A DNA stretch of 64,000 nt from Myxococcales bacterium (GTDB lineage Bacteria; Myxococcota_A; Polyangia; Polyangiales; Polyangiaceae), in NCBI GenBank assembly GCA_016706225.1, contig JADJKB010000003.1, forward strand, positions 310,001-374,000, given 5' to 3'. Shown piece by piece: positions 1 to 9,191 of the stretch (position 1 is its first letter; each line of letters begins with the position of its first letter). A model generated the notes under the pieces. It was given only the letters and a program-made list of their open reading frames with translations, was not told the DNA's origin and did no database searches. A program made the position numbers and the translations under genes.

Positions 1-3000
1 AGGTTGCGCAAACGCCGAGCCACGTCGCAGGCCGCAGGTTTGTCGTCATCTTGAACGCTGATGAATGCACGGCCTGTCTCGGGCAGGGCGTAGCCGCTCG
101 CGGCCATCGATTTGCCGAACGCGAGCGCGAGGCTCACGGAGATCCCCATCACCTCACCGGTCGAGCGCATCTCCGGACCCAAGATCGTGTCCACACCCGG
201 GAACTTCGCGAACGGGAAGACGCTCTCCTTGACCGCGATGTGGGTCGGGATGGGTTCGTCGCGGATCCCGAGCTCGTCGAGGGTCTTGCCCACCATGACC
301 TTCGCGGCGATCTTCGCCAGCGGGCGACCGATGGACTTGGAGACGAACGGGACCGTGCGCGACGCCCGCGGATTCACCTCCAGCACGAACACCTGGTCGT
401 CCTTGACGGCGAACTGCACGTTCATCAAGCCGATGACACCGAGCTCGAGCGCCAGGGCGCGGGTGCAGCGCTCGATCTCGGCGATGACCGCCGGCTTCAG
501 GCTGTAGGGCGGCAAGACGCTGGTCGAGTCCCCCGAGTGGACCCCGGCTTCCTCGATGTGCTGCATCACGCCGCCGATCACCACGCGTTTGCCGTCGCTC
601 ACCGAGTCCACGTCGACCTCGATGGCATTCTTCAAGAACTGATCGATGAGCAGGGTCTGCGACCCACCCTCCTCTCGGGCGGCGTCGAGCGCGAGCTCGA
701 CGTAGGCATCGAGCTCCGTCTCACTCCAGCAGATCATCATCGCGCGGCCGCCGAGCACGTAGGAAGGGCGAACCAGCACCGGAAAGCCGATGTCGCTTGC
801 GATCCGTTTGGCCTCGGCGGCGCCCTTGGCAATGCCGGCCTTGGGCCGCTCGAGTCCGAGCTTGGTGAGCAAGGTGTCGAAACGCTCGCGATCTTCCGCG
901 CGATCGATGGCGTCGGCCCCCGTACCGAGCAAGCGCACTCCGGCCTTTTCAAGGGGCACGGCCAGCTTGAGCGGCGTCTGTCCGCCGAACTGCACGATCA
1001 CCCCGAGCAGCTCCCCGCGCTGGGACTCCTCGCGGCAGATCGAGAGCACGTCCTCCAGCGTCAAGGGCTCGAAGTAGAGGCGGTCGCTGGTGTCGTAGTC
1101 GGTGGAGACGGTCTCGGGATTGCAGTTGACCATCACCGTCTCGATGCCGAGCTCTCTGAGCGCGAAGACCGCGTGGCAGCAGCAGTAATCGAACTCGATC
1201 CCCTGCCCGATGCGGTTCGGGCCGCCACCCAGGATCAGCACCTTCTTCTTGTCGCTGACCTCCGCTTCGCTCTCGGTCTCCCAGGTCGAGTACAGATACG
1301 GCGTGCGCGCGACGAACTCGGCGGAGCAGGTGTCCACTCGCCCATAAACGGCGTGCAGCCCGGCGCGCTGGCGGGTCTCGCGCACCAGGGACTCGTCGAC
1401 ACGCCGGAGCCGCGCGATCTGTGCGTCCGAGAAGCCAAGGCGTTTGCTCTCGAGCAGCAACTCGGTGGACAGCTCCGGCGCCGAGGTGAGCGTGCGCTCC
1501 TGCAGGACGATGCGCTCAATCTGCCGCAAAAACCAGGGATCGATCGCGCAGACTTCGTGCAGGCGTTCGAGTGAGATGCCGTGGCGCACGGCGTCGGCGA
1601 CGTGAAATAAACGATCCGCCGTTGGCTGCGCCACGATCTTCTCGAGCAGGCCTCTGAGTTCGTCCTTCGGCGGGGGTTCACTGGTCTTCGGACGTGCCAT
1701 CGGCGGCGCCTCGTGCACCAGGTCACGAGCCGTGATCGGCTCCTCGAGCAGCGCCCTGTAGTCGACGCGCCCGACCAGGCTGGTCAACCCGTCTTTGCCG
1801 GTCTCGAGGGAGCGCGCCGCCTTCTGCAGCGCCTCGGGGAAGGTGCGACCGATGCTCATCACCTCACCGACGCTCTTCATCTGCGTGCCGAGCCGATTGT
1901 CCGAGCCCGGGAACTTCTCGAAGGCAAAGCGCGGCCACTTCACCACGACGTAGTCGATGGTCGGCTCGAACGCCGCGCTCGTCCCGGTGATGTCGTTCTC
2001 GATTTCGTCGAGGGTGAACCCGACCGCGAGCTTGGCTGCGACCTTCGCGATTGGATAACCCGTTGCCTTGGAGGCGAGGGCGCTCGAGCGGGAGACACGC
2101 GGGTTCATCTCGATGACCAACACCCGCCCGGTCCTCGGGTCCACGGCGAACTGCACGTTCGAACCGCCGGTCTCGACGCCGATCTCGTGCATCACGGCTC
2201 GGGCCGCGTCACGCAGGCGCTGGTACTCGCGGTCCGTCAGCGTCATGGCCGGCGCGACCGTGATCGAGTCCCCGGTGTGCACCCCCATGGGATCGAGGTT
2301 TTCGATCGAACAGATCACGATGAAATTGTCGTTTTTGTCCCGGATGACCTCGAGCTCGTATTCCTTCCAGCCGAGCAGGCTCTCCTCGACGAGCACCTGA
2401 TGGGTCGGTGATTGAGCGAGCGCCCACTCGATCTTGGCCTCGAGCTCGCCTGCGTTTTCGACGATGGCGCCGCCGGACCCACCCATGGTGAAACTCGGGC
2501 GCAAGATCACCGGATAACCCGTCACCGCCGCCAGCTCCAGCGCCTCGGCCACACTGCTCACGTGCGCGGAGCGCGGCGACTCCAGGCCAGCGCGCTCCAT
2601 TGCCTCCTTGAAGAGCTGGCGATCTTCGGCCTTGCGAATGGCGTCGATCTGCGCGCCCAACAGCTTCACGCCGTTGCGGGACAGCACTCCGTCTTCGTGC
2701 AGCGTCAGCGCCAGGTTGAGGGCCGTCTGACCGCCGAGGGTCGGCAAGAGCGCGTCCGGGCGTTCGCGCTCGATGATCGCAGTGAGGGTGTCGAGATCGA
2801 GGGGTTCGACGTACGTGCGGCGCACCAGCTCGGGATCCGTCATGATGGTCGCCGGATTCGAGTTGACCAGGACGACATCGTAACCGAGCTCGGTCAGCGC
2901 CTTGGCACCCTGAGTGCCCGAGTAGTCGAACTCACAGGCCTGCCCGATGACGATGGGGCCGGAGCCGATCAGCAGGATCTTCTGGATGTCTTCTCGTTTC

Positions 3001-3005
3001 GGCAT
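1..3005 (-). CDS. carB: Carbamoyl-phosphate synthase large subunit (3' end off the window)
   Basis: Makes carbamoyl phosphate from bicarbonate, ammonia delivered by the small subunit, and 2 ATP, for arginine and pyrimidine synthesis in the cytoplasm. The frame stays open from the ATG at 3005 to the left edge (about 1,000 codons), so 70-90 C-terminal residues are missing. It opens MPKREDIQKILLIGSGPIVI and shows both ATP-grasp halves: GGSGGAIVEN and EMNPRVSRSSALASKATGYP in the first, and a second nucleotide-binding start GGGPNRIGQGIEFDY followed by EVNPRASRTVPFVSKSIGRP. The last visible residues (FISVQDDDKPAACDVARRL) begin the MGS-like allosteric domain. No frameshift was found: start and edge are in the same frame and both halves read cleanly. 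carA is not in the window. It is divergent from the TPR gene at 3145. Confidence 0.97.
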   Translation of the reverse strand, partial: MPKREDIQKILLIGSGPIVIGQACEFDYSGTQGAKALTELGYDVVLVNSNPATIMTDPELVRRTYVEPLDLDTLTAIIERERPDALLPTLGGQTALNLALTLHEDGVLSRNGVKLLGAQIDAIRKAEDRQLFKEAMERAGLESPRSAHVSSVAEALELAAVTGYPVILRPSFTMGGSGGAIVENAGELEAKIEWALAQSPTHQVLVEESLLGWKEYELEVIRDKNDNFIVICSIENLDPMGVHTGDSITVAPAMTLTDREYQRLRDAARAVMHEIGVETGGSNVQFAVDPRTGRVLVIEMNPRVSRSSALASKATGYPIAKVAAKLAVGFTLDEIENDITGTSAAFEPTIDYVVVKWPRFAFEKFPGSDNRLGTQMKSVGEVMSIGRTFPEALQKAARSLETGKDGLTSLVGRVDYRALLEEPITARDLVHEAPPMARPKTSEPPPKDELRGLLEKIVAQPTADRLFHVADAVRHGISLERLHEVCAIDPWFLRQIERIVLQERTLTSAPELSTELLLESKRLGFSDAQIARLRRVDESLVRETRQRAGLHAVYGRVDTCSAEFVARTPYLYSTWETESEAEVSDKKKVLILGGGPNRIGQGIEFDYCCCHAVFALRELGIETVMVNCNPETVSTDYDTSDRLYFEPLTLEDVLSICREESQRGELLGVIVQFGGQTPLKLAVPLEKAGVRLLGTGADAIDRAEDRERFDTLLTKLGLERPKAGIAKGAAEAKRIASDIGFPVLVRPSYVLGGRAMMICWSETELDAYVELALDAAREEGGSQTLLIDQFLKNAIEVDVDSVSDGKRVVIGGVMQHIEEAGVHSGDSTSVLPPYSLKPAVIAEIERCTRALALELGVIGLMNVQFAVKDDQVFVLEVNPRASRTVPFVSKSIGRPLAKIAAKVMVGKTLDELGIRDEPIPTHIAVKESVFPFAKFPGVDTILGPEMRSTGEVMGISVSLALAFGKSMAASGYALPETGRAFISVQDDDKPAACDVARRLRN

Positions 3006-3144
3006 CGCGCTCCCTGCGGCGTGGCGTTCGCCGCCGCGTCTATCGCAGCCCTGGGCGGGGGAGAAGCGCGGTCGGACCTCGGGCGACCCGGGCCGGCAGA
3101 TCGCCGCGGTTTGTCGGCGCCCAGACCCGAGCTAAGCTCCGGCC

Positions 3145-3954
3145 ATGCAGCGAACGAACCGGGGACGCGGGCGCTTCTGGCCCTCAGTCGTCGCAGTGGG
3201 CATTCTGCTCCAGAGCGCACCGGCCTTCGGGCAAGACAGCCCGGACGATCTTGCGCGGCGACACTTCGAGTCGGGCGTCGCGTATCTGCAAGAGGCGGAC
3301 TACGAGAGCGCGCTGAAGGCGTTTCAGAAGTCCTACGAGCTCAGCAAGCGACCCGATCTGCTCCTGAACATCGCGACGGTTCACGAGCGCAAGGGAGACT
3401 TCACGGCCGCCATCGACTCACTCAAGAAGTTCCTGGAAGTAGCGCCCGACGCCGAACAGCGGGCGACCGTCGAGGCGCGCATCACGAACCTCGAGAAGCG
3501 TCAGGCAGAGGGCGCGACGGGCGAGCCGAAGACCGGACCGGGCCAGACACCACCGGTCGGGACCACGCCGGGAACGCCACCGCCCGGGGTCAAGCCGGAC
3601 AAGGCGAAGCCGGCGGAGAAGAACAACGTGCCCGCGTTCGTATTGCTCGGCCTCGGTGGCGTGGCGGCGGCGGGTGCCGTCCTGACCGGCGTGCTGGCGA
3701 ACGGCGAGTACAACGACGCGAAGGACCACTGCTCACCGGGCTGCACCGACGACGATGTCTCGGCGGGCAAGACGCTGGCTCTGACCAGCACGATCTTGAC
3801 TGGGGTCGCGGTGGTGAGCGCCAGCATCGGTGCGGTGCTCTACTTCTCGGGGGGCCCTGCGTCGAAGGAAGCCGCGCGACCCGCGCAGCGCTTCAACTTC
3901 GGCGTGGCTGCAGCACCAGGCGGCGCGGCGGCAGCTGCGAGCTGGCGGTTCTGA
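3145..3954 (+). CDS. Exported tetratricopeptide-repeat protein with C-terminal membrane segments
   Basis: A 269-residue protein of unknown specific role. Residues 1-30 form a signal peptide (basic start, hydrophobic core, cleavage near APAFGQ). Residues 38-115 hold two TPR-like helix pairs (ARRHFESGVAYLQEADYESA, then LLLNIATVHERKGDFTAAID), the usual layout of small myxobacterial TPR proteins. A Pro/Gly/Thr linker (about 115-153) leads to two hydrophobic stretches at about 158-178 and 205-232 with two cysteines between them. TPR proteins usually scaffold protein-protein contacts; a cell-envelope location is inferred. It is divergent from carB and convergent with the repeat lipoprotein, sharing the hairpin at 3960-3981. 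Its function cannot be named from sequence. Confidence 0.8.
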   Translation: MQRTNRGRGRFWPSVVAVGILLQSAPAFGQDSPDDLARRHFESGVAYLQEADYESALKAFQKSYELSKRPDLLLNIATVHERKGDFTAAIDSLKKFLEVAPDAEQRATVEARITNLEKRQAEGATGEPKTGPGQTPPVGTTPGTPPPGVKPDKAKPAEKNNVPAFVLLGLGGVAAAGAVLTGVLANGEYNDAKDHCSPGCTDDDVSAGKTLALTSTILTGVAVVSASIGAVLYFSGGPASKEAARPAQRFNFGVAAAPGGAAAAASWRF

Positions 3955-3959
3955 CCCCC

Positions 3960-3981
3960 GCTTCGCCCTTTCGGGCGAAGC
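3960..3981. terminator. Bidirectional hairpin between convergent genes
   Basis: Perfect 9-bp inverted repeat GCTTCGCCC / GGGCGAAGC with a TTTC loop, lying between the stop of the TPR gene (3954) and the stop of the opposing lipoprotein gene (4009). No long T run follows on either strand, so it may act as a weak bidirectional terminator or an RNA-stabilising hairpin. Confidence 0.6.
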
Positions 3982-4008
3982 ACGACGGGGAGGGTGAAAC
4001 CTCAGCTC

Positions 4009-5115
4009 TCAGTTGCTGAGCTCGAAGCCAACACCAGAGGTTACCGTGTTGATCGCCACCGGCGTGCGACCCGTCAAGAACAGCTTGTCGGCGTTGTTGA
4101 GCCCCAGCTTGCAACTCGTCTTGGTCGCCGTGACGTAGACGAACTCGGGGTTTGCCGCGGTCCCAGTCGTGACGATCGTGATGCTGGCCTTGGCGTCCCC
4201 GCCGCTGCCGGTGGCAGAACCGTTGTTGGGGTACTTGATCACGGCCTCTGAATGCCCGGTCACCGCAAACGTGACGCCGGCCTTGTCGACGCAAGGCGCG
4301 GTCGAGCCGCCCGCCGTGGCGTTGATCAACACGTTGATCACGGCCTTCTTCGTTGCATCCCAGGCCGGGTCGATGGTCGCCGGATACGTCGATGGGAAGA
4401 CGGAAAGGAGCGCCGGGAGCTTCGAGAACGCGTTGATCGTGACGTTGTACTCGATGCTGAAGGCATCGAGGCTGCCGGTCTGGGTTCCGATGAAGAAGAA
4501 CGGCGTGTTCTTCTGAACCTGAAGCGCCGCTTGCCCTTGATACGGGACCTGCACGCTCACACTCGAGCAGATGTTCGTCGTGACCGTCGTCGCAGTCTGT
4601 GGGTTTCCGTAGACGATCAGCGCGGCCATTGGATCAAAACATTGGTAGGGCGAGGTTCCGCAGGTCGGGCCGCAGGTCGGAGCGCCGCCAGTGCCACCGG
4701 TTCCGCCCGTTGCGCCACCGGTCCCACCCGTTGCGCCACCGGTTCCGCCCGTTGCGCCACCGGTTCCGCCCGTTGCGCCACCGGTCCCGCCCGTTGCGCC
4801 GCCGGTTCCACCCGTTGCGCCGCCCGTGCCCGCCGCGCCGCCGGTCGCTCCTGCGCTGCCGCCGGTCCCGGCCGCTCCGCCGCTTCCCGCCGCGCCGCCG
4901 GTCGCTCCTGCGCTGCCGCCGGTTCCGCCGCTCCCGCCGCCGGTTCCGCCAGTCGCGCCGCCGCTGCCTCCGGTCGCGCCGCCCGCACCCCCGGTTGCGC
5001 CACCGGTGCCTCCGCTGGACGCGCCGCCCGATCCCGAGCCGCTGTCGTCACCCCCGCATCCCCCGACCACCCCCAACACCCCGAGCAACCCCATCAACAC
5101 TCGACTGCTGTTCAT
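4009..5115 (-). CDS. Lipoprotein with long Gly/Thr/Ala repeat stalk
   Basis: A 368-residue protein. I chose the ATG at 5115 over the upstream in-frame start at 5160: it has a good ribosome site (GGGAGAG about 10 nt upstream) and gives a lipoprotein signal peptide MNSSRVLMGLLGVLGVVGGC. Directly after the lipidation cysteine come about 125 residues made almost only of Gly, Ala, Thr and Ser in GGTGGATGG-type units, then about 200 residues of ordinary sequence with four or more cysteines (CGPTCG, CSSV, CVDK, CKLG), probably a small beta-rich extracellular domain. Such stalks are common in Polyangia surface lipoproteins and probably act as flexible spacers. The globular part matches no family I recognise. 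Confidence 0.8.
   Translation of the reverse strand: MNSSRVLMGLLGVLGVVGGCGGDDSGSGSGGASSGGTGGATGGAGGATGGSGGATGGTGGGSGGTGGSAGATGGAAGSGGAAGTGGSAGATGGAAGTGGATGGTGGATGGTGGATGGTGGATGGTGGATGGTGGATGGTGGTGGAPTCGPTCGTSPYQCFDPMAALIVYGNPQTATTVTTNICSSVSVQVPYQGQAALQVQKNTPFFFIGTQTGSLDAFSIEYNVTINAFSKLPALLSVFPSTYPATIDPAWDATKKAVINVLINATAGGSTAPCVDKAGVTFAVTGHSEAVIKYPNNGSATGSGGDAKASITIVTTGTAANPEFVYVTATKTSCKLGLNNADKLFLTGRTPVAINTVTSGVGFELSN
4684..5035. repeat. 21-bp tandem repeats coding for the Gly/Thr/Ala stalk
   Basis: Tandem and degenerate copies of a unit of about 21 bp (on the plus strand ccggttccgcccgttgcgcc-like) inside the lipoprotein gene. Each unit codes for seven residues of the GGTGGAT type. Copies near 4700-4810 are almost identical; those beyond 4850 have diverged. 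This is a probable site of copy-number variation by slippage. Confidence 0.85.
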
Positions 5116-5237
5116 AAAAATAGACTCTCCCAGTTGAGCGCAGGGTGCTCTCGTTCGCATTGACCTGTCCAGCTCTCGTTTTTGGAGGCCCGGTTTGGCT
5201 CGCCGACGTGACCGGGATCCGGCGTAGCCTGTAGGAC

Positions 5238-7226
5238 GTGGGTGACATCGACGCTGGCATTGGCCCTCGGCGACGGCTCCTCCGAGCGCTGTTCGGCGCG
5301 CTCGCGCTCTCTGCCTGCGCCGCTCCAGCTCCTCGATACGACAATTCGCCCAGCTTGCTCGTCACCGCGCTCGCAGCGCCCGCACTGCCCAGGTCACCGG
5401 CCAAGGATCCCTTCGCGTTACGCGATCCACTCCCCGACTCACCGATCGTTCTCGAGCCGGATACCTTCGACGCGACGCTGCTCACCGCGCCGCTGCTCGC
5501 GGGTTCGCTCAAAGTCGCAAGTGTGCCGCCACCACCCGCGTCGTGTGCGGCGTGGACGCGCCGCAAGCCGTCCACTCCCCCCGCCTGCTCGAGCGCCGAG
5601 GAGGGTCGGTCTGCTCTCGACTGGGCGCTCGAGCCCCGAGCGAACACGGACACGTCGGACGAGCGTCTCGCCTCGCTCGAAACCTGCAAGGGGCTCGAGC
5701 CCGGCTTGATCCGCGCGCTCAGGACCGATCTTGCAGCCGCCGAGTGCGGCGACGAGCTCGCGCTTCCTCTGCTCCACAAACGTCCTTCCGGTCTGCGTGC
5801 CCCCATCTTCCACGCACTGCTCGGGCTCAGCATCGCGGCACGTGTGGTGCGACTGGCAAGCTCGACAGCACCGCGCGCTTCGCTCGACGAGCTGGCGAAC
5901 TTGGCGCTGGCCATGCCGCGCTCTTATGGGCGGGCACTGGCGCTCGCCGGAGTCGCTGCGGCGCGGATCCGCGCGGAGGTGGACCCGGACAAGCTCGCGA
6001 CCGCCGCCAGTCTCGCCGCAGTGGTAGCGATGGGCGCCGAAGGCATTGGTGAATCGCCACGGGTCGAGCCCGCACTCTTCCGGCTCTCCGTGCAATCGGG
6101 CTGGCTGTCGGAGATCGACGCCCTCCGCCTACCCCCGTCGCCGGCTTCCCCGCGCGGTCCATCACCCAAGCGGCCGGTCGTAGCCGGTGTCCCGGTCTGC
6201 CCCCATTGTTACGACGACCGACGACGCGCGCTCACCCTGACCGAGCGCTTCGCCGAGGAGCTGCCGCCATTTTTCGCAGCGTACCTGCTCACGCCGGAAG
6301 AAGCGGCTTCGCCCGTGGCGCTGCGCCCGTGGGCTCGCAAGCACAGCCTACCAACCCGCGCTCGGGCGGCGCTCGCCCGAGCGAGACTCTCCGCCGAAGC
6401 CGTACGCCTGGTCGCACACGCACGCCTCGGGCTCGGCATCCGCTTCCTCGATCGCCGGGACGTGGACGCCGCGGCTTCCTTGCTCGCCGCGGAACCCGCC
6501 GCGCAGCAAAGCGAAGAGTCGCGGCTGCTCTTGGCTCTGGCTCTTGCGCTGCACGGCGGGCCCGTCAACGCTTCCGCCTGGACCGAGCAGGCCCCCCGCG
6601 ACGACAGCTTCGACCATTCGGCGCTCGACGTGGTTGCCAAGTCGGCAAACGCCGACCTGGCCGCGCTGGCGGCATACGACCGTGAGATCCTGAGCGGCCT
6701 GGAGTCGGGGCCTCGAGCCGGCGATCTCCGAGCGCTCGACGCTCGACTCGCCGACCTCACGACGGCGCTCCGCGGCGGCAAACACCCCACGTTCTTGTGG
6801 GAGCGCCAGCGCGCGCTCAACTTGCTCCGCGAACAGCAGAGGCGCCAGAGCGGTTACCAAGCGGACGCGATGGTGCGTCTGACCCGCTGGCCCGAAGTGC
6901 AACCCTCGGGGGGCGAATGGCACAGCTCGTCCGGCGTTATTTTCATCGCGATCCGCGCCGGCAACGTCAATCGAACGCTCCGACGTCTGGGCTACCGTTT
7001 CGAACCTTGTTTCAAGAAAGCGGCCACCGCGACCGAGCCGCCCGAATCGCTCCTGCTCGAGTTCATCATCGCCCGCGACGGAACCAGCACACAGGCAGTG
7101 GCCAAGAGTGAACCCGCCGGCGCCACCGAGCTCGAGGCCTGTGTGGCCCGCGAGGCCGAGGGGCTACTCTTTCCTCAGCCTGACGGCGGTTCGTGGAGCG
7201 TGCGCGCGCGCCTCCGCGCCCGCTGA
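5238..7226 (+). CDS. Large lipoprotein with AgmX/PglI-like C-terminal domain
   Basis: A 662-residue protein with a GTG start. A lipobox-like LALSAC at residues 22-27 follows a basic start, so it is probably lipidated. The body (about 60-560) is alanine- and leucine-rich helical sequence that I cannot assign; it contains one CPHC motif near residue 323, which could bind metal or be redox active. The last 90 residues (CFKKAATATEPPESLLLEF, then a conserved Cys and FPQPDGGS) resemble the C-terminal domain of AgmX/PglI-type gliding-motility and TonB-like proteins of myxobacteria: an early Cys, a beta-strand I..DG..., a second Cys, then FP.P.GG. Transcribed alone; divergent from the repeat lipoprotein. 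Exact role unknown. Confidence 0.72.
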   Translation: MGDIDAGIGPRRRLLRALFGALALSACAAPAPRYDNSPSLLVTALAAPALPRSPAKDPFALRDPLPDSPIVLEPDTFDATLLTAPLLAGSLKVASVPPPPASCAAWTRRKPSTPPACSSAEEGRSALDWALEPRANTDTSDERLASLETCKGLEPGLIRALRTDLAAAECGDELALPLLHKRPSGLRAPIFHALLGLSIAARVVRLASSTAPRASLDELANLALAMPRSYGRALALAGVAAARIRAEVDPDKLATAASLAAVVAMGAEGIGESPRVEPALFRLSVQSGWLSEIDALRLPPSPASPRGPSPKRPVVAGVPVCPHCYDDRRRALTLTERFAEELPPFFAAYLLTPEEAASPVALRPWARKHSLPTRARAALARARLSAEAVRLVAHARLGLGIRFLDRRDVDAAASLLAAEPAAQQSEESRLLLALALALHGGPVNASAWTEQAPRDDSFDHSALDVVAKSANADLAALAAYDREILSGLESGPRAGDLRALDARLADLTTALRGGKHPTFLWERQRALNLLREQQRRQSGYQADAMVRLTRWPEVQPSGGEWHSSSGVIFIAIRAGNVNRTLRRLGYRFEPCFKKAATATEPPESLLLEFIIARDGTSTQAVAKSEPAGATELEACVAREAEGLLFPQPDGGSWSVRARLRAR

Positions 7227-7370
7227 CGACCGCAGCCCCGGCAATTCGACCCGGGTCGGAGTCAGCCTGGAACCCGGGCGGCTTGCTCCGGCTGGGCTGC
7301 CTCTGACCGGTGGCCTGCCCCGCTTCTCAGGGCGCTCCGGACTGGTCACCCGCTCAGGCCCTCCCCGAGC

Positions 7371-7399
7371 TTGACGGGCGCGGCCCCTTCCGTCATAAG
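7371..7399 (+). promoter_or_regulatory. Sigma-70 type promoter for rpmI-rplT-pheS
   Basis: TTGACG (7371-7376) and CATAAG (7394-7399) separated by 17 bp: five of six and four of six matches to consensus at optimal spacing. It lies about 100 nt upstream of rpmI, which leaves a leader long enough for regulation. Confidence 0.6.
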
Positions 7400-7457
7400 A
7401 CCGCGCTCTTGGCGGACCCGGTGGCCACCGAAGCCTGAGTCTTGCCGGAGAACGATA

Positions 7458-7475
7458 GAGGCGGTTTTCCGCTTC
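7458..7475 (+). promoter_or_regulatory. Leader hairpin just upstream of the rpmI ribosome site
   Basis: GAGGCGG / CCGCTTC pair over 7 bp (one G-U) around a TTTT loop. The rpmI Shine-Dalgarno TAGGAG begins at 7481, only 5 nt after the stem. In several bacteria rpmI-rplT leaders bind L20 for feedback control. This hairpin is a candidate, but no pseudoknot or mRNA mimic of the L20 site could be confirmed by eye. Confidence 0.35.
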
Positions 7476-7496
7476 TCACGTAGGAGTCGATTTCTC

Positions 7497-7694
7497 ATGC
7501 CGAAAATGAAGACCAACCGCGCCGCCGCCAAGCGCTTCAAGGTCACGGGCAAAGGGCGCGTCCGGCGCTCGAAGTGCGGCGCGCAGCACAACATGATCGG
7601 CAAGTCGCGCAAGCGCCGTCGCCGCCTTCGTGATCAAGACATGGTGTCGCCGGCCATGGAGCGGCGAGTGAAGATTCTGCTGCCCTACGGCTGA
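7497..7694 (+). CDS. rpmI: 50S ribosomal protein bL35
   Basis: A 65-residue basic protein of the large ribosomal subunit, of normal family length. The start MPKMKTNRAAAKRFKVTGKG is diagnostic, and the central RRSKCGAQHNM and SRKRRRRLRD follow the family pattern. The ATG at 7497 has TAGGAG 10 nt upstream; the longer in-frame reading back to 7371 lacks family support. rplT follows after 21 nt, the usual order. What is unusual is the upstream neighbour: infC, normally directly before rpmI, is absent, and the preceding gene is a lipoprotein. Confidence 0.97.
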   Translation: MPKMKTNRAAAKRFKVTGKGRVRRSKCGAQHNMIGKSRKRRRRLRDQDMVSPAMERRVKILLPYG

Positions 7695-7715
7695 TCGGCA
7701 AAGAGGAGATTAGAG

Positions 7716-8072
7716 ATGTCCCGCGTCAAACGAGGTGTCACCGCCCATCGCCGCCACAAGCGCGTCTTCAAGCAGGTCGAGGGCTTCGAGGCCGGCCGCA
7801 AGAACCGCTTCCGCCAAGCGCTGCACGTGCTCTGGCACAGCTGGCTCTACGCTTACGAGGGTCGCAAGCTCAAGAAGCGCGACTTCCGCAGCCTGTGGAT
7901 CACCCGCATCAACGCCGCCTGTCGTCTCAACGGCACCACCTACTCGAAGCTCATGCACACGCTCAAAGAGAGCGAGATCGAGCTCGACCGCAAGGTGCTC
8001 GCCGAGATGGCGCTGAACGATCCGGCCGCATTCAAGCAGCTCACCGAGCTCGCCGTCGCAGCCGTCAAGTAG
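7716..8072 (+). CDS. rplT: 50S ribosomal protein bL20
   Basis: A 118-residue 23S rRNA-binding assembly protein, of normal length. It begins MSRVKRGVTAHRRHKRVFKQ and keeps the family core: YAYEGRKLKKRDFRSLWITR, INAACRLNG, YSKLMHTLKESEIELDRKVL, and a hydrophobic C-terminus. The ribosome site AGAGGAG lies just upstream. In other bacteria L20 represses its own operon. It is 21 nt after rpmI and 7 nt before pheS, so all three are probably co-transcribed. Confidence 0.97.
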   Translation: MSRVKRGVTAHRRHKRVFKQVEGFEAGRKNRFRQALHVLWHSWLYAYEGRKLKKRDFRSLWITRINAACRLNGTTYSKLMHTLKESEIELDRKVLAEMALNDPAAFKQLTELAVAAVK

Positions 8073-8079
8073 ACCGTCC

Positions 8080-9183
8080 GTGTCCGACGCGGCGGCGGAG
8101 ATCGAAGCAGGGCTCCGAGCGCTGGGTGAGCGCTTTCGGGAGGCCTTCGCCCAGGCGGCGAGCGAACAAGATCTGCGCAACGCCAAGGCCGAGGTGCTTG
8201 GCAAGAATGGCGACCTGACCAAGCTCCTGAAGCTCATGGGCAAGGTGCCCGCCGAGCAGAAGAAGCACATCGGCGAGCAGGTCAATGCCGTCAAACTCGA
8301 CGTAGAGAGTGCCTTCGAGGCTCGCCTCACGGCGCTGTCCTCGGCCGCGCGCGACGCCGATCTCGCCGCCCCTCCCCACGACCTGACCCTGCCGGGTCGC
8401 GTCCCCGGGCCGCGCGGGCACCTGCACCCGATCACCCGCGTCAAGCACGAGATCCTCGACATCTTCCGCTCCCTTGGCTTCGAGGTGGCGTGGGGACCGG
8501 AGGTCGATCTCGAGGTCAACAACTTCGAGAAGCTCGCCTTCCCGCCGGATCACCCGGCGACGGACATGCAGGACAGCTTCTGGGTCAACGTCGAGGGCGG
8601 ACGCCCGGACGCGCGCGTGCTGCTGCGCACCCACACCAGCACGGTGCAGGTGCGCGAGATGAGCCGGCACAAACCCCCGATGGCCATCGTCAGCGGCGGG
8701 GCCGTGTATCGACGCGACGACGACGTCACGCACTCGCCGATGTTTCACCAGATCGAGGGCTTCCTGGTGGCCGAGCGGGTGAGCTTTGCAGAGCTGAAAG
8801 GCGTGCTCACCGCCTTCGCCGAGCGGCTCTACGGCCCCGGCACTCCGGTGCGCTTCCGGCCGAGCTATTTCCCCTTCGTCGAGCCCGGTGCCGAGGTGGA
8901 CGTGGGCTGTGTGTTCTGCCATCCCGACGGGGAGGCTGAAGCCGACGCTGACGGACGCGGCCCGCGCTCGAGCTGCCGAGTGTGCAAGGCCACCGGCTGG
9001 CTCGAGATCCTGGGCTGCGGCATGGTGCACCCGGCGGTGTTCGAGCACTGCGGCATCGATCCCGAAAAGTACACCGGCTTTGCCTTCGGCCTCGGTGTCG
9101 AGCGGGTTGCCATGCTGCGCTACGGCATCCCGGACATTCGCCTGCTGTTCGAGAACGATCCGCGCTTCTTGTCGCAGTTCTGA
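8080..9183 (+). CDS. pheS: Phenylalanyl-tRNA synthetase alpha subunit
   Basis: Catalytic subunit of PheRS, which charges tRNA-Phe; 367 residues with a GTG start. Residues 1-90 form the N-terminal coiled coil. From about 100 on is the class II core: motif 2 region GGAVYRRDDDVTHSPMFHQIEG, PSYFPFVEPGAEVDV, and motif 3 GFAFGLGVERVAMLRYGIPD. Between PSYFPF and GWLEILG is a four-cysteine stretch (CVFC, then CRVC) with an acidic, longer-than-usual spacer. A similar CxxC-CxxC is found in many bacterial PheS proteins and probably binds zinc. pheT, which normally follows, is absent here; an aldo/keto reductase starts 8 nt after the stop. Confidence 0.95.
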   Translation: MSDAAAEIEAGLRALGERFREAFAQAASEQDLRNAKAEVLGKNGDLTKLLKLMGKVPAEQKKHIGEQVNAVKLDVESAFEARLTALSSAARDADLAAPPHDLTLPGRVPGPRGHLHPITRVKHEILDIFRSLGFEVAWGPEVDLEVNNFEKLAFPPDHPATDMQDSFWVNVEGGRPDARVLLRTHTSTVQVREMSRHKPPMAIVSGGAVYRRDDDVTHSPMFHQIEGFLVAERVSFAELKGVLTAFAERLYGPGTPVRFRPSYFPFVEPGAEVDVGCVFCHPDGEAEADADGRGPRSSCRVCKATGWLEILGCGMVHPAVFEHCGIDPEKYTGFAFGLGVERVAMLRYGIPDIRLLFENDPRFLSQF

Positions 9184-9191
9184 AGGCGCAC

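Noticed and set aside
51..1574. 507-codon plus-strand open frame over carB
   Set aside because: It is the mirror of the carB coding strand: the minus strand reads as an intact CarB protein, while this frame has no recognisable domain and biased His/Arg/Asp composition.
1..3005. Possible frameshift in carB because no single listed frame covered it
   Set aside because: The start codon and the MGS-like end at the window edge are in the same frame, and both ATP-grasp halves translate without interruption; it only lacks a stop inside the window.
4691..5137. Proline/valine-repeat plus-strand frame
   Set aside because: It is the antisense of the Gly/Thr/Ala stalk of the minus-strand lipoprotein, which has a ribosome site, a lipobox and a non-repetitive domain.
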